From: Bradyrhizobium sp. WSM1417
Lineage (GTDB): Bacteria > Pseudomonadota > Alphaproteobacteria > Rhizobiales > Xanthobacteraceae
Direction of reading: 5' to 3'
DNA: 64,000 bases
Assembly (NCBI RefSeq): GCF_000515415.1
Contig: NZ_KI911783.1
Coordinates: 3,462,392-3,526,391, forward strand
Shown: positions 34,678-42,425 of the stretch, one piece after another
Position numbering within the stretch: the first letter of the stretch is position 1
Layout: each line of letters opens with the position of its first letter
Notes under the pieces: model-generated
What the model was told of the DNA's origin: nothing
What the model saw: only the letters and a program-made list of their open reading frames with translations
Database searches by the model: none
Made by a program: the position numbers and the translations under genes

Positions 34678-35570
34678 CTGCGCAGCAACCGGTCGCCCAG
34701 GGTCGCAAAGCCGATGCCGGCGATGATCAGTCCGGCCGCAACGGCAAGACTAGTATCAATAGGCTCGCCCAGCAGGATCGCAGCGCAGGCCATCCCGACG
34801 AGCGGCGTTCCGGTGGTGCCGAGCGCCGTCGTCAGAGCCGAGATGCTCTTGTTGACCATCGACATGGCCCAATAAGCCAGCGCTGTCCCGATCAGACCGG
34901 AGTACAGGAACAGCAGGACGAGTTTCCATGACCATTCCGCGTGCGGCAGTCCCTCCACGATCATCGCAGCCGCTGACAGCACGATCGTGGCAACGAGCAC
35001 CTGCCAGATTAGGAGCTGAAGTGGCGATGCGATCCAGCGATGGGCCCGAATATAGATGATGTTCGCAGCCCATGAGATCGCGGCCAGGATCACCATGCCG
35101 GCGCCAAGCACGACGTTGGCATTCGTCCAGTCGATCGAGGTGGGATTCAGGATCACGGCAAGACCAATCAGCCCGAGCAGGGCGCCGGCCAGTTTTGGCG
35201 CAGTCAGCGTATCCTGCCCCAGCAGGGGCGCTGCGATCGCGACCCAGAGCGGGGTGGTGTAGCCGAGCACAATAGCCTTGCTCGCGGGCAGGAAGCGCAC
35301 ACCGGCCGCCACCAGGACAGAGAATATCGTCATGTGCAGCAGCGCGACACTCAGGACCACCGGAATGTCGCGCCGCTTGGGGATCACCAGATTGTTGCTG
35401 AGCCCCAGGATCACGAACAATGCTGCCAAAGCGATCCAGCTGCGGATCGCCGAGGTCCAGAGCGGCGGAAGGAATTGCACGAGCTGCTTCGTCACCGACC
35501 AGTTTACGCCCCAGGCCAGCACGACGATGAGGAATAGGCCGACGGCGGCGCGGGGCGAGAGGGAGTTCAT
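34656..35570 (-). CDS. EamA/DMT family transporter
   Basis: A 304-residue protein with ten predicted helices in two EamA repeats, the layout of drug/metabolite exporters such as RhtA or YdcZ-like permeases. The start VVLAWGVNWSVTKQLVQFLPPLWTSAIR and the second repeat SWAANIIYIRAHRW are typical. AAGGA precedes the ATG. It is divergent from the MocR-type regulator at 35653 with an operator-like repeat between them, so it is probably the target of that regulator. The substrate is unknown; an amino acid or a vitamin B6-related amine would suit a PLP-binding regulator. Confidence 0.92.
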   Translation of the reverse strand: MNSLSPRAAVGLFLIVVLAWGVNWSVTKQLVQFLPPLWTSAIRSWIALAALFVILGLSNNLVIPKRRDIPVVLSVALLHMTIFSVLVAAGVRFLPASKAIVLGYTTPLWVAIAAPLLGQDTLTAPKLAGALLGLIGLAVILNPTSIDWTNANVVLGAGMVILAAISWAANIIYIRAHRWIASPLQLLIWQVLVATIVLSAAAMIVEGLPHAEWSWKLVLLFLYSGLIGTALAYWAMSMVNKSISALTTALGTTGTPLVGMACAAILLGEPIDTSLAVAAGLIIAGIGFATLGDRLLRSQATASG

Positions 35571-35614
35571 CGCAAAATCCTTGAAGCAGTTCTATCCGGC
35601 GGATAGCATTCCGC

Positions 35615-35659
35615 CTGGCACCTAAAAAAGTGCCAGATCAGAAAGGATCAAGGTGCCAG
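35615..35659. promoter_or_regulatory. Candidate MocR operator
   Basis: CTGGCAC (35615-35621) and GTGCCAG (35630-35636) form a perfect 7-bp inverted repeat, and GTGCCAG recurs in direct orientation at 35653-35659, 23 bases after the first. MocR regulators often bind repeated half-sites in the promoter between their own gene and the target. The last copy includes the GTG start codon of the regulator. Confidence 0.6.
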
Positions 35660-37116
35660 TTTCGGAAAGCATGATCTCCGCCCTGATCGACCTGAACCGG
35701 GCCGACGACGAGGGGCTGGTGGCTCAACTGACGAGTCAGCTCCGAAGCTTGATCGCGACCGGCCGTCTCGTCAAAGGCCGCACGCTGCCGTCGAGCCGCC
35801 GGCTTGCGAGCGATCTTGGCGTCTCGCGCAACACCGTCACCTATGCGTTCGAGCAGCTCGCCGCCGAGGGATATCTCGAGGCCTCGCACGGCCGCCGTCC
35901 GATGATCACGGTCGAGGGCGGCGAGCGCATTGCAGAGGCGGGCGCCGTCGCATCTCGCATGCGCCTTGGCAAGCCGCGGCTTTCGCCTTGGGCTTCGAGC
36001 CTCACGCAGACCGACTGGCCGATGTCTTATCAGGCGCGACTGAGACCCTTGCGTCCCGGGCACGGCGATTTCCGGGAGTTTCCGAACAAGGTCTGGGCGC
36101 GCTGCCTGCGCCGCAGCGCTGTGCACGCGGCCAGGCGTGAGCTCGGACCGGTCAACCGGACGCGCCTGCGCGAGGCACTGGCGCATTATCTCGCGACCAG
36201 CAGGGGCGTGCGCGCGACGGCGGATCAGATCCTGATTCTGCCGAGCGCGCAGGCTGCGCTGACCTTGATTGCGGCCGCCGTCATCACCCCCGGCGACGAC
36301 GTCTGGGTCGAGGATCCCGGCTACCCCGGCGCCGCAGCCGCCTTCCGCGCGTCCGGTGCGCGCGTGACCGGGATCAGGTTGGACGAGCAGGGCATGCAGC
36401 GGATTCCGGGGATGGCGACCCCGACATTGATCTTCATGACGCCGTCGCACCAGCACCCGACCGGTCGCCTGATGTCGCTCTCGCGCCGCACGGAGTTTCT
36501 TGGCCTGAGCAGGCCCGGCAAGACCTGGATCGTAGAGGACGATTACGACGGCGAATTCCACTATGACAGCCGGCCGGTGCCGGCCTTGCAGGGACTCGAT
36601 GCCCATGGCCGCGTGTTCTATGTCGGCACGTTTTCCAAAGCCATGACCTCGGACATCCGCCTCGGCTATCTCGTCGTTCCGCCGGCCCTGGTCAACACCT
36701 TGGAGATCGCACAACGGCACATCGGGCTGATCGCCCCGAGCCACGTCCAGGACGCGCTGGCCGAGTTCATTGCCGATGGGCATTTCCTGGCGCATCTGCG
36801 CCGGGTGCGCCGGATCTATCATGCCCGCCGCGATCACCTCGTGGAGGGACTAGAGCGTCATTTGGGCGACGTGCTCTCTGCCGAAGTGCCCCCCGGTGGC
36901 ATTCAGCTCGTCGCTCGCCTCAAGCGTGGCCGCGCCGATCGGGCGGCGGTCAAGCGGGCTGGTCGAAGCGGGCGTCGAAACGCGCGCCCTGTCCGGCTTG
37001 GCACTGGGCAGGCCGCGCGATCGCGGCCTGCTGCTCGGCTTCGCGGCCTGGCGCGAGAGCGAGATCACCGCGGCGTTGCGGACGATGGCGTCCTGCTTCT
37101 AGCGCAAGCGCGCTAA
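35653..37116 (+). CDS. MocR/PdxR-type GntR regulator with aminotransferase domain, frameshifted near the end
   Basis: The protein has an N-terminal GntR winged helix (GRTLPSSRRLASDLGVSRNTV, about residues 40-75) and an aminotransferase-like domain with VEDDYDGEFHYDSRP and the PLP Lys in GTFSKAMTSDIRLGYLV. After about residue 435 the reading becomes Arg-rich and unlike the family. The +1 frame from 36958 on encodes the expected end (LVEAGVETRALSGLALGRP, then LLLGFAAWRESEITAALRTM) and stops at 37102. One extra G in GGG at 36956-36958 explains this. Without it the protein would be 482 residues. The reading as given still keeps all catalytic parts. The start is GTG with AAGGA upstream. Confidence 0.85.
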   Translation: MPVSESMISALIDLNRADDEGLVAQLTSQLRSLIATGRLVKGRTLPSSRRLASDLGVSRNTVTYAFEQLAAEGYLEASHGRRPMITVEGGERIAEAGAVASRMRLGKPRLSPWASSLTQTDWPMSYQARLRPLRPGHGDFREFPNKVWARCLRRSAVHAARRELGPVNRTRLREALAHYLATSRGVRATADQILILPSAQAALTLIAAAVITPGDDVWVEDPGYPGAAAAFRASGARVTGIRLDEQGMQRIPGMATPTLIFMTPSHQHPTGRLMSLSRRTEFLGLSRPGKTWIVEDDYDGEFHYDSRPVPALQGLDAHGRVFYVGTFSKAMTSDIRLGYLVVPPALVNTLEIAQRHIGLIAPSHVQDALAEFIADGHFLAHLRRVRRIYHARRDHLVEGLERHLGDVLSAEVPPGGIQLVARLKRGRADRAAVKRAGRSGRRNARPVRLGTGQAARSRPAARLRGLARERDHRGVADDGVLLLAQAR

Positions 37117-38336
37117 TCCACGGCCCTGGTCACGATCCGGATTTCCGAGGTCAGCGTCCGGTGCACCGGGCATTTGTCGGCGATCTCCATCAGTTTCTTG
37201 CGCTGCTCGGCATCGAGCGCGCCGTCCATCGCGATGTCGCGCTCGATCTGGTCGAGCATGCCGTCGCGCGTCTCGCATTCCGCGCAGTCTTTTGCATAGA
37301 TCTTGGAATGCTTCAGTGAGACGGTGACACGATCGAGCGGCAGCGACTTGCGGTCGGCATAGAGGCGCATGGTCATCGAGGTACAGGCCCCGAGGCCAGC
37401 GAGCAGGAGATCGTAGGGACCAGGGCCGGCATCCTCGCCGCCGGCGGCGACCGGCTCGTCTGCGATGAGGCGATGCGGACCGACGGAGATGACTTGGTTG
37501 AACTTGCTCTTGCGGGTCTCCTGCACCACGACCCGGCGCGGCGCCTCGGGGAGATCCAACGCCTTCGCAGGTTTTGCCGTGTCGATGTACCGGCTCGCCC
37601 AGGCCGCGATCACGTCGGCTGCGTAGAGCGCGTCGGCCGGCTGGGTCAGGAGATGATCGGCATGATCGAGCGAAACGAAGCTCTTGGGATGCCGGGCGGA
37701 GACGAAGAGCTTCGTCGCATTGTCGATGCCGACAGTATCGTCGACTGGAGAATGCATGACCAACAGCGCCTTGTGCAGGCCCGTGACGTCCTTCATCAGC
37801 TCGTGCTCGGCGATGTCGTCGAGGAATTCGCGCTTGATCCGGAACGGGCGTCCCGCAAGCGAGACTTCGACCTCACCTTGGGTGCGAATGTCGTCGAGAT
37901 GCTCTTTGAACAGGCCGGTGACGTGGGCGGGATCGGATGGTGCCGCAATGGTCACAACCGCCTTGGCTTCCGGGATTTGTCCGGCTGCCGCAAGGATCGC
38001 GGCGCCGCCGAGGCTGTGACCGATCAGGATCGACGGCGCCTTGCGGACGCTACGCAGATGATCGGCAGCGCGTACGAGATCGGCGACGTTGGAGGAAAAC
38101 GTCGAATTGGCGAAATCTCCTTCACTGGAGCCGAGCCCCGTGAAGTCGAAGCGCAGCACGGCGATGCCTTTGGCGGCGAGCGCGACCGAGATGCGCTTGG
38201 CGGCCAGCGTGTCCTTGCCGCAAGTGAAGCAATGCGCGAACAGCGCGAAGGTCGTGGGCTCGCCGTCGGGTAGCTCCAGCGCGGCCGAGAGTTGATGACC
38301 GCCTTCGCCGGTGAATTGAAAGCGCTCTGTCGGCAT
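37113..38336 (-). CDS. Alpha/beta hydrolase-OsmC fusion protein
   Basis: A 407-residue two-domain protein. Residues 1 to about 255 are an alpha/beta hydrolase with the elbow GHSLGG (Ser108), an Asp in HSPVDDTVGI and a His in SLDHADHLL. Residues from about 270 are an OsmC/Ohr domain with its two redox Cys in GLGACTSMTMRLYA and DKCPVHRTLTSEI. OsmC domains reduce organic hydroperoxides; the fusion is a known but poorly studied family, possibly acting on lipid hydroperoxides. No signal peptide. Its end overlaps the end of the frameshifted regulator reading by 4 bases. Confidence 0.92.
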   Translation of the reverse strand: MPTERFQFTGEGGHQLSAALELPDGEPTTFALFAHCFTCGKDTLAAKRISVALAAKGIAVLRFDFTGLGSSEGDFANSTFSSNVADLVRAADHLRSVRKAPSILIGHSLGGAAILAAAGQIPEAKAVVTIAAPSDPAHVTGLFKEHLDDIRTQGEVEVSLAGRPFRIKREFLDDIAEHELMKDVTGLHKALLVMHSPVDDTVGIDNATKLFVSARHPKSFVSLDHADHLLTQPADALYAADVIAAWASRYIDTAKPAKALDLPEAPRRVVVQETRKSKFNQVISVGPHRLIADEPVAAGGEDAGPGPYDLLLAGLGACTSMTMRLYADRKSLPLDRVTVSLKHSKIYAKDCAECETRDGMLDQIERDIAMDGALDAEQRKKLMEIADKCPVHRTLTSEIRIVTRAVD

Positions 38337-38361
38337 GGGCTTCCCCCGTCCTTGCTTGAAC

Positions 38362-39024
38362 CTAATCGCCCGAATAGCGCTGCTCTGCCCAGGGATCGCC
38401 GCGATTATGATAGCCGCGGACTTCCCAGAAGCCCGGCGCGTCCTCGGTCAGGAATTCGATCGACTGAACCCATTTGGCGCTCTTCCAGAAATACAGATGC
38501 GGCACCACCAGCCGCACCGGGCCGCCGTGCTCGGCCGAGAGCGGTTGGCCGGACCAGCTATGGGCGAGCAATGCGTCCTCGGCGGCAAAGTCCTCCAGCG
38601 CGAGATTGGTGGTGTAGCCGTCATGGGAATGCAGCACGACGAAGCGCGCGTCCTCGCGCGGCTGGCAGGCCGCGAGCAGCTCGCGCGTAGCGAGCCCCTC
38701 CCACTCATTGTCGTAGCGCGACCAGGTCGTGACGCAGTGAATGTCGGAGGTGAACTGCGCCTGCTTCTGGGCGGCGAACTCGGCAAAGGTCCAGAAAACC
38801 GGGTTCTCGACCGCGCCGTAGACGTCGAGCCGCCAGCGCTCGCGCGAAACCGGCGGCACGACCCCGAGATCGAGCACCGGCCAGTCTTTTGTCAGATGCT
38901 GGCCGGGCGGCAGGCGCTGGTCTTCCGGCCGCGTGATCTTGCCGGTCAAGAAGCGGCCTTCGCGCGCCCATTTTTCCTTGGTGCGCGTCAGCTTGCTGTC
39001 GGGCGGCTCGTTGTCTTCGACCAT
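38362..39024 (-). CDS. Sulfite oxidase-like molybdopterin oxidoreductase
   Basis: A 220-residue protein of the oxidoreductase molybdopterin-binding domain family. The Mo-ligand Cys lies in DIHCVTTWSRYDNEWEG (Cys97), and SAEHGGPVRLVVPHLYFWKSAKWV is the pterin-binding block. There is no Tat signal peptide, so it acts in the cytoplasm, unlike MsrP. It lacks a dimerisation domain. It is 3 bases downstream of a decayed MFS gene. The substrate is not known. Confidence 0.9.
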   Translation of the reverse strand: MVEDNEPPDSKLTRTKEKWAREGRFLTGKITRPEDQRLPPGQHLTKDWPVLDLGVVPPVSRERWRLDVYGAVENPVFWTFAEFAAQKQAQFTSDIHCVTTWSRYDNEWEGLATRELLAACQPREDARFVVLHSHDGYTTNLALEDFAAEDALLAHSWSGQPLSAEHGGPVRLVVPHLYFWKSAKWVQSIEFLTEDAPGFWEVRGYHNRGDPWAEQRYSGD

Positions 39025-39027
39025 CGG

Positions 39028-39320
39028 CTACTCGTGGCGGTGCATCGCGGAGGCGTGCTTGGTGTCGCGCATCGTGGAATAGATGATCAGCGACAGGCAG
39101 ATGATACCAGCGAGATAATAGTAGAACCACTCCTCATGCCCGATGCTCTTGAAATAGAGCGCGATCGCCAGCGCCGTGTCTCCGAACACCGAGACGTTGA
39201 TCGCATAGGGCAGGCCTAGGCCGAGGTTGCCGATCGAGCCGATGAAGATCGCGTTGATCCGCGCAGGGCGCTGGCGATATCAAAATGCTCAGAGGCCGGT
39301 TTGATTGCTTGCTCAGTCAC
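39028..39320 (-). pseudogene. Decayed MFS transporter (start joined out of frame to C-terminal part)
   Basis: Read from 39320, a GTG with GGAGAGG six bases upstream begins VTEQAIKPASEHFDIASALRG and runs into a stop after about 34 codons. In another frame, 39279-39028 encodes about 83 residues with two membrane helices: RINAIFIGSIGNLGLGLPYA, then EEWFYYYLAGIICLSLIIYS and the tail TMRDTKHASAMHRHE. This is the C-terminal end of a metabolite:H+ symporter-type MFS protein (compare ETK-type tails). An in-frame TGA (39280-39282) cuts it off from any start. An internal out-of-frame deletion of most of a roughly 430-codon gene explains both parts. Confidence 0.72.
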
Positions 39321-39353
39321 GTCCGGCCTCTCCGCATCGCTGTTTGGAGAGGT

Positions 39354-40577
39354 CTACATCGCCTTTCCAAGCAAAAATGGCAACTGGCGGGGACCTCTGA
39401 CGGTTCCCTGTGACCAGGTCACCGTGCCCGCCGGATCGAGGGCGAAGTCCGGAATTCGCTTCAGCCATTCCTCCAGCGCAACCTGCATCTCCATGCGCGC
39501 AAGGTTCGAGCCGACACAGCGGTGGATGCCGAGGCCGAAGGCGGCGTGGCGGTTCTCACGACGGTCAATCACGACCTTGTCAGCATCCGGAAACATTTTC
39601 GGGTCACGGTTGGCGGCCGGGAAGGACAGCAGCACCATGTTGCCTGCCTTGACCGGGCAGCCGGAAATCGTGGTCTCCTTGACCACTTCGCGCGCCATCG
39701 TCACCGGCGAATAGGCGCGCAGCAGCTCCTCCACCGCGGTCGGGATCAGTCCGGGCTCGGCGACCAGGCGCTGGCGGTCGGCCGGCGTCCGGGCGAGGTG
39801 CCAGAGCGAGGAGCCGATCGCGCTCCAGGTGGTGTCGATGCCGGCGATCAGGAGCAGTCGCAGCGAGCCCAGCACATGCGAATCCTCGAGCGGATTGCCG
39901 TCCTTGTCCCGGGCATTCATCAGGTAGGAAATGAGGTCGTCGGTCGGCTTGTTCTTGCGCGCCTCGATATGGCCGCTGAAATAGACGGTCATCTCCTGCA
40001 CCGCCTGGAGCAGCGTGTTTTCGTCCTTGATACCAAGTTCCAGGATCATGTGGATCCAGCGGATGAAAAGATCGCTGTCTGTCTCGGGGATGCCGAGCAT
40101 GTGTGCGATCGCGCGAACCGGAATGTGCTTGGTGTAGCGCTCTGCCGCGTCCAGTCGGTCTTCAGCGATGAAGCCGTCGATCAACTCGTTGCAGATCGCG
40201 CGCACCCGCGGTTCCAGCTTCTTCATCGCGTCCGGCGTGAACGGCGGCAGCAGCAATTGCTTGGCTGGCTTGTGCACCGGCGGATCGGACGTGATCGGCG
40301 GGGCGGAGTTTCTGCTGGTGATCTCCGGCCGAACGTCGCGGACGATGATGCGGCGCGAGGAGAAATGCTCGCTGTCGTTGGCGATCTGGCGCACCGCTTC
40401 ATAGGTTGTCGGCAGGTAGCAACCGAGGAAGCGGTCGGTATGCACGACCGGGCTTGCGGCGCGCAGCTCGTCCCAGATCGGGAAGGGATCTTCCGTCCAT
40501 TGCGGATCGGTGTGGTCGAAATCATGGACCCAGTCGGTCACGGGCGGATGGGCGGCGGGCTGGCTGACGTCGGACAT
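39354..40577 (-). CDS. Cytochrome P450 (class I, ferredoxin-dependent)
   Basis: A 407-residue soluble bacterial P450. The I-helix is LLIAGIDTTWSAIGSS, the ExxR motif EELLR, and the heme loop FGLGIHRCVGSNLAR with the Cys ligand. SDPPVHKPAKQLLLPPFTPDAMKKLEPRVR is the usual B-C region. The gene lies 63 bases downstream of a one-cluster ferredoxin gene, which probably supplies electrons. The decayed MFS gene follows. The substrate cannot be read from sequence; terpene-like acids or aromatic compounds are typical of such orphan pairs. Confidence 0.94.
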   Translation of the reverse strand: MSDVSQPAAHPPVTDWVHDFDHTDPQWTEDPFPIWDELRAASPVVHTDRFLGCYLPTTYEAVRQIANDSEHFSSRRIIVRDVRPEITSRNSAPPITSDPPVHKPAKQLLLPPFTPDAMKKLEPRVRAICNELIDGFIAEDRLDAAERYTKHIPVRAIAHMLGIPETDSDLFIRWIHMILELGIKDENTLLQAVQEMTVYFSGHIEARKNKPTDDLISYLMNARDKDGNPLEDSHVLGSLRLLLIAGIDTTWSAIGSSLWHLARTPADRQRLVAEPGLIPTAVEELLRAYSPVTMAREVVKETTISGCPVKAGNMVLLSFPAANRDPKMFPDADKVVIDRRENRHAAFGLGIHRCVGSNLARMEMQVALEEWLKRIPDFALDPAGTVTWSQGTVRGPRQLPFLLGKAM

Positions 40578-40640
40578 CTCGAAATCCCTTGAAATCCCTT
40601 GGGGCTCGTGTGCGCGGAAGGCTCGCGGGCAGCGGCTGCG

Positions 40641-40850
40641 CTACTCCTCGATCACGTCGATCGCGATTTCCGGACAATTGGATTTGGCGAGCCAGGCCTT
40701 GTCTTCGAGGCCGGATGGGACGGTGCCGTCGCCGGCTTCGTGGGCGTTGCCGTATTCGTCCAGCTCGAACAGCTCCGGCGCCAGCGCCTTGCAGCGCGCG
40801 TGCCCCTGGCATTTGTCCGGATCGACGCGAACCCTCAGTCGCTCTGTCAT
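40641..40850 (-). CDS. [3Fe-4S]-type ferredoxin, P450 partner
   Basis: A 69-residue ferredoxin. The ligands lie in DPDKCQGHARCKALAPELF (Cys, then His in place of the second Cys, then Cys) and a final Cys in KSNCPEIAID, the pattern of P450-associated single-cluster ferredoxins. GAGGAAG precedes the ATG at 40850; the frame is open to 40919 but without a ribosome binding site. It is the first gene of a unit with the P450. No ferredoxin reductase is encoded nearby. Confidence 0.93.
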   Translation of the reverse strand: MTERLRVRVDPDKCQGHARCKALAPELFELDEYGNAHEAGDGTVPSGLEDKAWLAKSNCPEIAIDVIEE

Positions 40851-40919
40851 GGCGGCTTCCTCGGTCGTATGCGCTCCGGCCCGAAGGCGGCGCGCGCTCC
40901 CATCTGAGTTCTTGTTCAA

Positions 40920-40959
40920 GTTATATGATATTACATTCGCGGCAAGCTTCCCCTGTCAA
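40920..40959 (-). promoter_or_regulatory. Promoter of the ferredoxin-P450 unit with TetR-type operator
   Basis: On the minus strand TTGACA (40954-40959) and TGTAAT (40930-40935) are 18 bases apart, a near-consensus sigma-70 promoter. A 15-base near-palindrome GTTATATGATATTAC (40920-40934, one T-T mismatch in 7-base arms) overlaps the -10 box. Binding of the divergent TetR-type regulator there would block the promoter. Confidence 0.6.
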
Positions 40960-40985
40960 GCGCAAACTTATAGGCTCTGCGCAAC

Positions 40986-41633
40986 ATGCGTTCACAATTT
41001 GCCCGCAAGCCCGAGAATACCTACCACCATGGCGATCTCCGCGACGCCTTGATCAAGGCCGCGCTGCGCGAAGCCGAGCAGGGCGGGACGGAGGCGATCA
41101 GCATCAAGGCGTTGGCAAAGCAGCTGGGCGTCTCGCAGCCGGCGCCCTACCGGCATTTTGCCGATCGCGAGGCGCTGCTTGCGGCGGTGACGGCGGAGGC
41201 GTTCCGGCAGCTCAGCGCGCTTCTGCGGGCGGCGATGGCAAAGCCGTCGAAGCGGTCGAAGCTGTCGCTGCTGGCGCAGGCGACGCTGGATTTCGGCTTA
41301 CGTCGCAACGGTGTCTATCGCTTGATGTTCGCCTCGCGCACGGTGTCGTGTGCGGCGAAAGGCAGCGAGCTGCACGAAGCAACCCGCGAGACCTTTGCGC
41401 TCGTGATCGAGGCGCTGGAAGCTCCGGCAGTTGATTACTTGCGCGAGCGGCAGGCGCTCAAGATCTGGGCGGCAGTGCACGGCGTGGTGATGCTGGCTGA
41501 GCAGGGACTGTTCACCGGCGAGGCGGCCCATGCCACGCGCGAAGACCTGGTCGAGGACTTTGTCAGCGAAACCAAGGCGGCGCTTGCGGCGGCGATCAAG
41601 GGCGCACGGCGGTCGAAAAAGCCTGGCGCTTAA
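40986..41633 (+). CDS. TetR family regulator (WHG-domain type)
   Basis: A 215-residue repressor. The helix-turn-helix is AISIKALAKQLGVSQPAPYRHFADREALLAAV (about residues 38-68), after the typical YHHGDLRDALIKAAL. The C-terminal domain (LDFGLRRNGVYRLMFAS, WAAVHGVVMLAEQGLF) is of the WHG type. The ATG lies about 15 bases after a TATAGG sequence and has no clear ribosome binding site, so a leaderless or very short-leader mRNA is possible. It is divergent from the ferredoxin-P450 unit, its likely target. Its stop codon and that of the next gene share TTAA. Confidence 0.92.
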   Translation: MRSQFARKPENTYHHGDLRDALIKAALREAEQGGTEAISIKALAKQLGVSQPAPYRHFADREALLAAVTAEAFRQLSALLRAAMAKPSKRSKLSLLAQATLDFGLRRNGVYRLMFASRTVSCAAKGSELHEATRETFALVIEALEAPAVDYLRERQALKIWAAVHGVVMLAEQGLFTGEAAHATREDLVEDFVSETKAALAAAIKGARRSKKPGA

Positions 41634-42268
41634 GCCTTTGCCGCCAACAACTTCCTCAGCTTCTCGACGGCGCTGTCAGGCGTGGTCACGACGGGGCGGC
41701 CGGTAGCTTCTGCCACGACGGGCGCCGTTGCCGCGATGCTGAACTGCGCGAGCGCGATGACGTCGCAATCGCGCAAATCGCGTGAGGCTTCCACGATCAG
41801 CCGGTCATGCGTAGCGCGGTCGCCGCGGTCCAGCGCGGCAAGCGCGCCTTCGGCTAGTTTCGGCACGACCTGGACGGAGGAAGGAAACTCCGGCGGCATC
41901 GAGGCCAGCGTCGGCGCGAAGGTCGAGAGCAGGCCGATGCGCCGGCCCATCGTCACTGCCCGTTCGATCATGGCTTCGTTCGGCTTCAGCACCGGCATCG
42001 GCGCATGCGTGCGCGCGACCGCCTCGATGCAGGGACCGAAGGCCGAACAGGTGAACAGGATCGCATCCGCGCCCGTCGTCGCGGCGTAGCGGCCGAGCGC
42101 AAGAAAGCGCTCGGTCATGGCATCATCGAGCTTGCCGTCACGCGCCAGATCCGCCGACAGGCTATCATCGAGCAGGTTCATCAGCCGCACTTCCGGCCAC
42201 GCCTTCGCGAACGCAGCTTCGATCGGGGCGACGGAATGCTTGAGGGCGTGGATCAGGGCGATACGCAT
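41630..42268 (-). CDS. Aspartate/glutamate racemase family protein
   Basis: A 212-residue protein of the Asp/Glu/hydantoin racemase superfamily. The two active-site Cys candidates are in LFTCSAFGPC (N-terminal) and the C-terminal part has ALAQFSIAATAP, where the second Cys of true racemases is replaced by Ser or Gln. This points to an arylmalonate-decarboxylase-like or other one-Cys activity rather than plain racemisation. GAGGAG lies before the ATG at 42268. The open frame beyond it runs through a palindromic repeat and is not coding. Confidence 0.83.
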   Translation of the reverse strand: MRIALIHALKHSVAPIEAAFAKAWPEVRLMNLLDDSLSADLARDGKLDDAMTERFLALGRYAATTGADAILFTCSAFGPCIEAVARTHAPMPVLKPNEAMIERAVTMGRRIGLLSTFAPTLASMPPEFPSSVQVVPKLAEGALAALDRGDRATHDRLIVEASRDLRDCDVIALAQFSIAATAPVVAEATGRPVVTTPDSAVEKLRKLLAAKA

Positions 42269-42279
42269 GGTGTCTCCTC

Positions 42280-42414
42280 TCCCTCGCCCCGCTTGCGGGG
42301 AGAGGGTTGGGGTGAGGGGGAGTCTCCACGGGGGTGGTGAGAGTTGAACTTGCGGAAGCTCCCCCTCACCCGGATTGCTGCGCAATCCGACCTCTCCCCG
42401 CAAGCGGGGAGAGG
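42280..42414. repeat. Palindromic repeat, family D (CCTCGCCCCGCTTGCGGGG type)
   Basis: The left end CCTCGCCCCGCTTGCGGGGA and the right end TCCCCGCAAGCGGGGAGAGG are themselves hairpins and inverted copies of one another. GGTGAGGGGGA and TCCCCCTCACC form an inner stem around a core with GAGTTGAACT. A second copy is at 48071-48204. It separates the racemase-like gene from the AapJ-like gene. Confidence 0.88.
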
Positions 42415-42425
42415 TGAAGCATCGT

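Noticed and set aside
41630..42403. Longer start of the racemase-like gene
   Set aside because: The extension runs through the family D palindrome and has no ribosome binding site.
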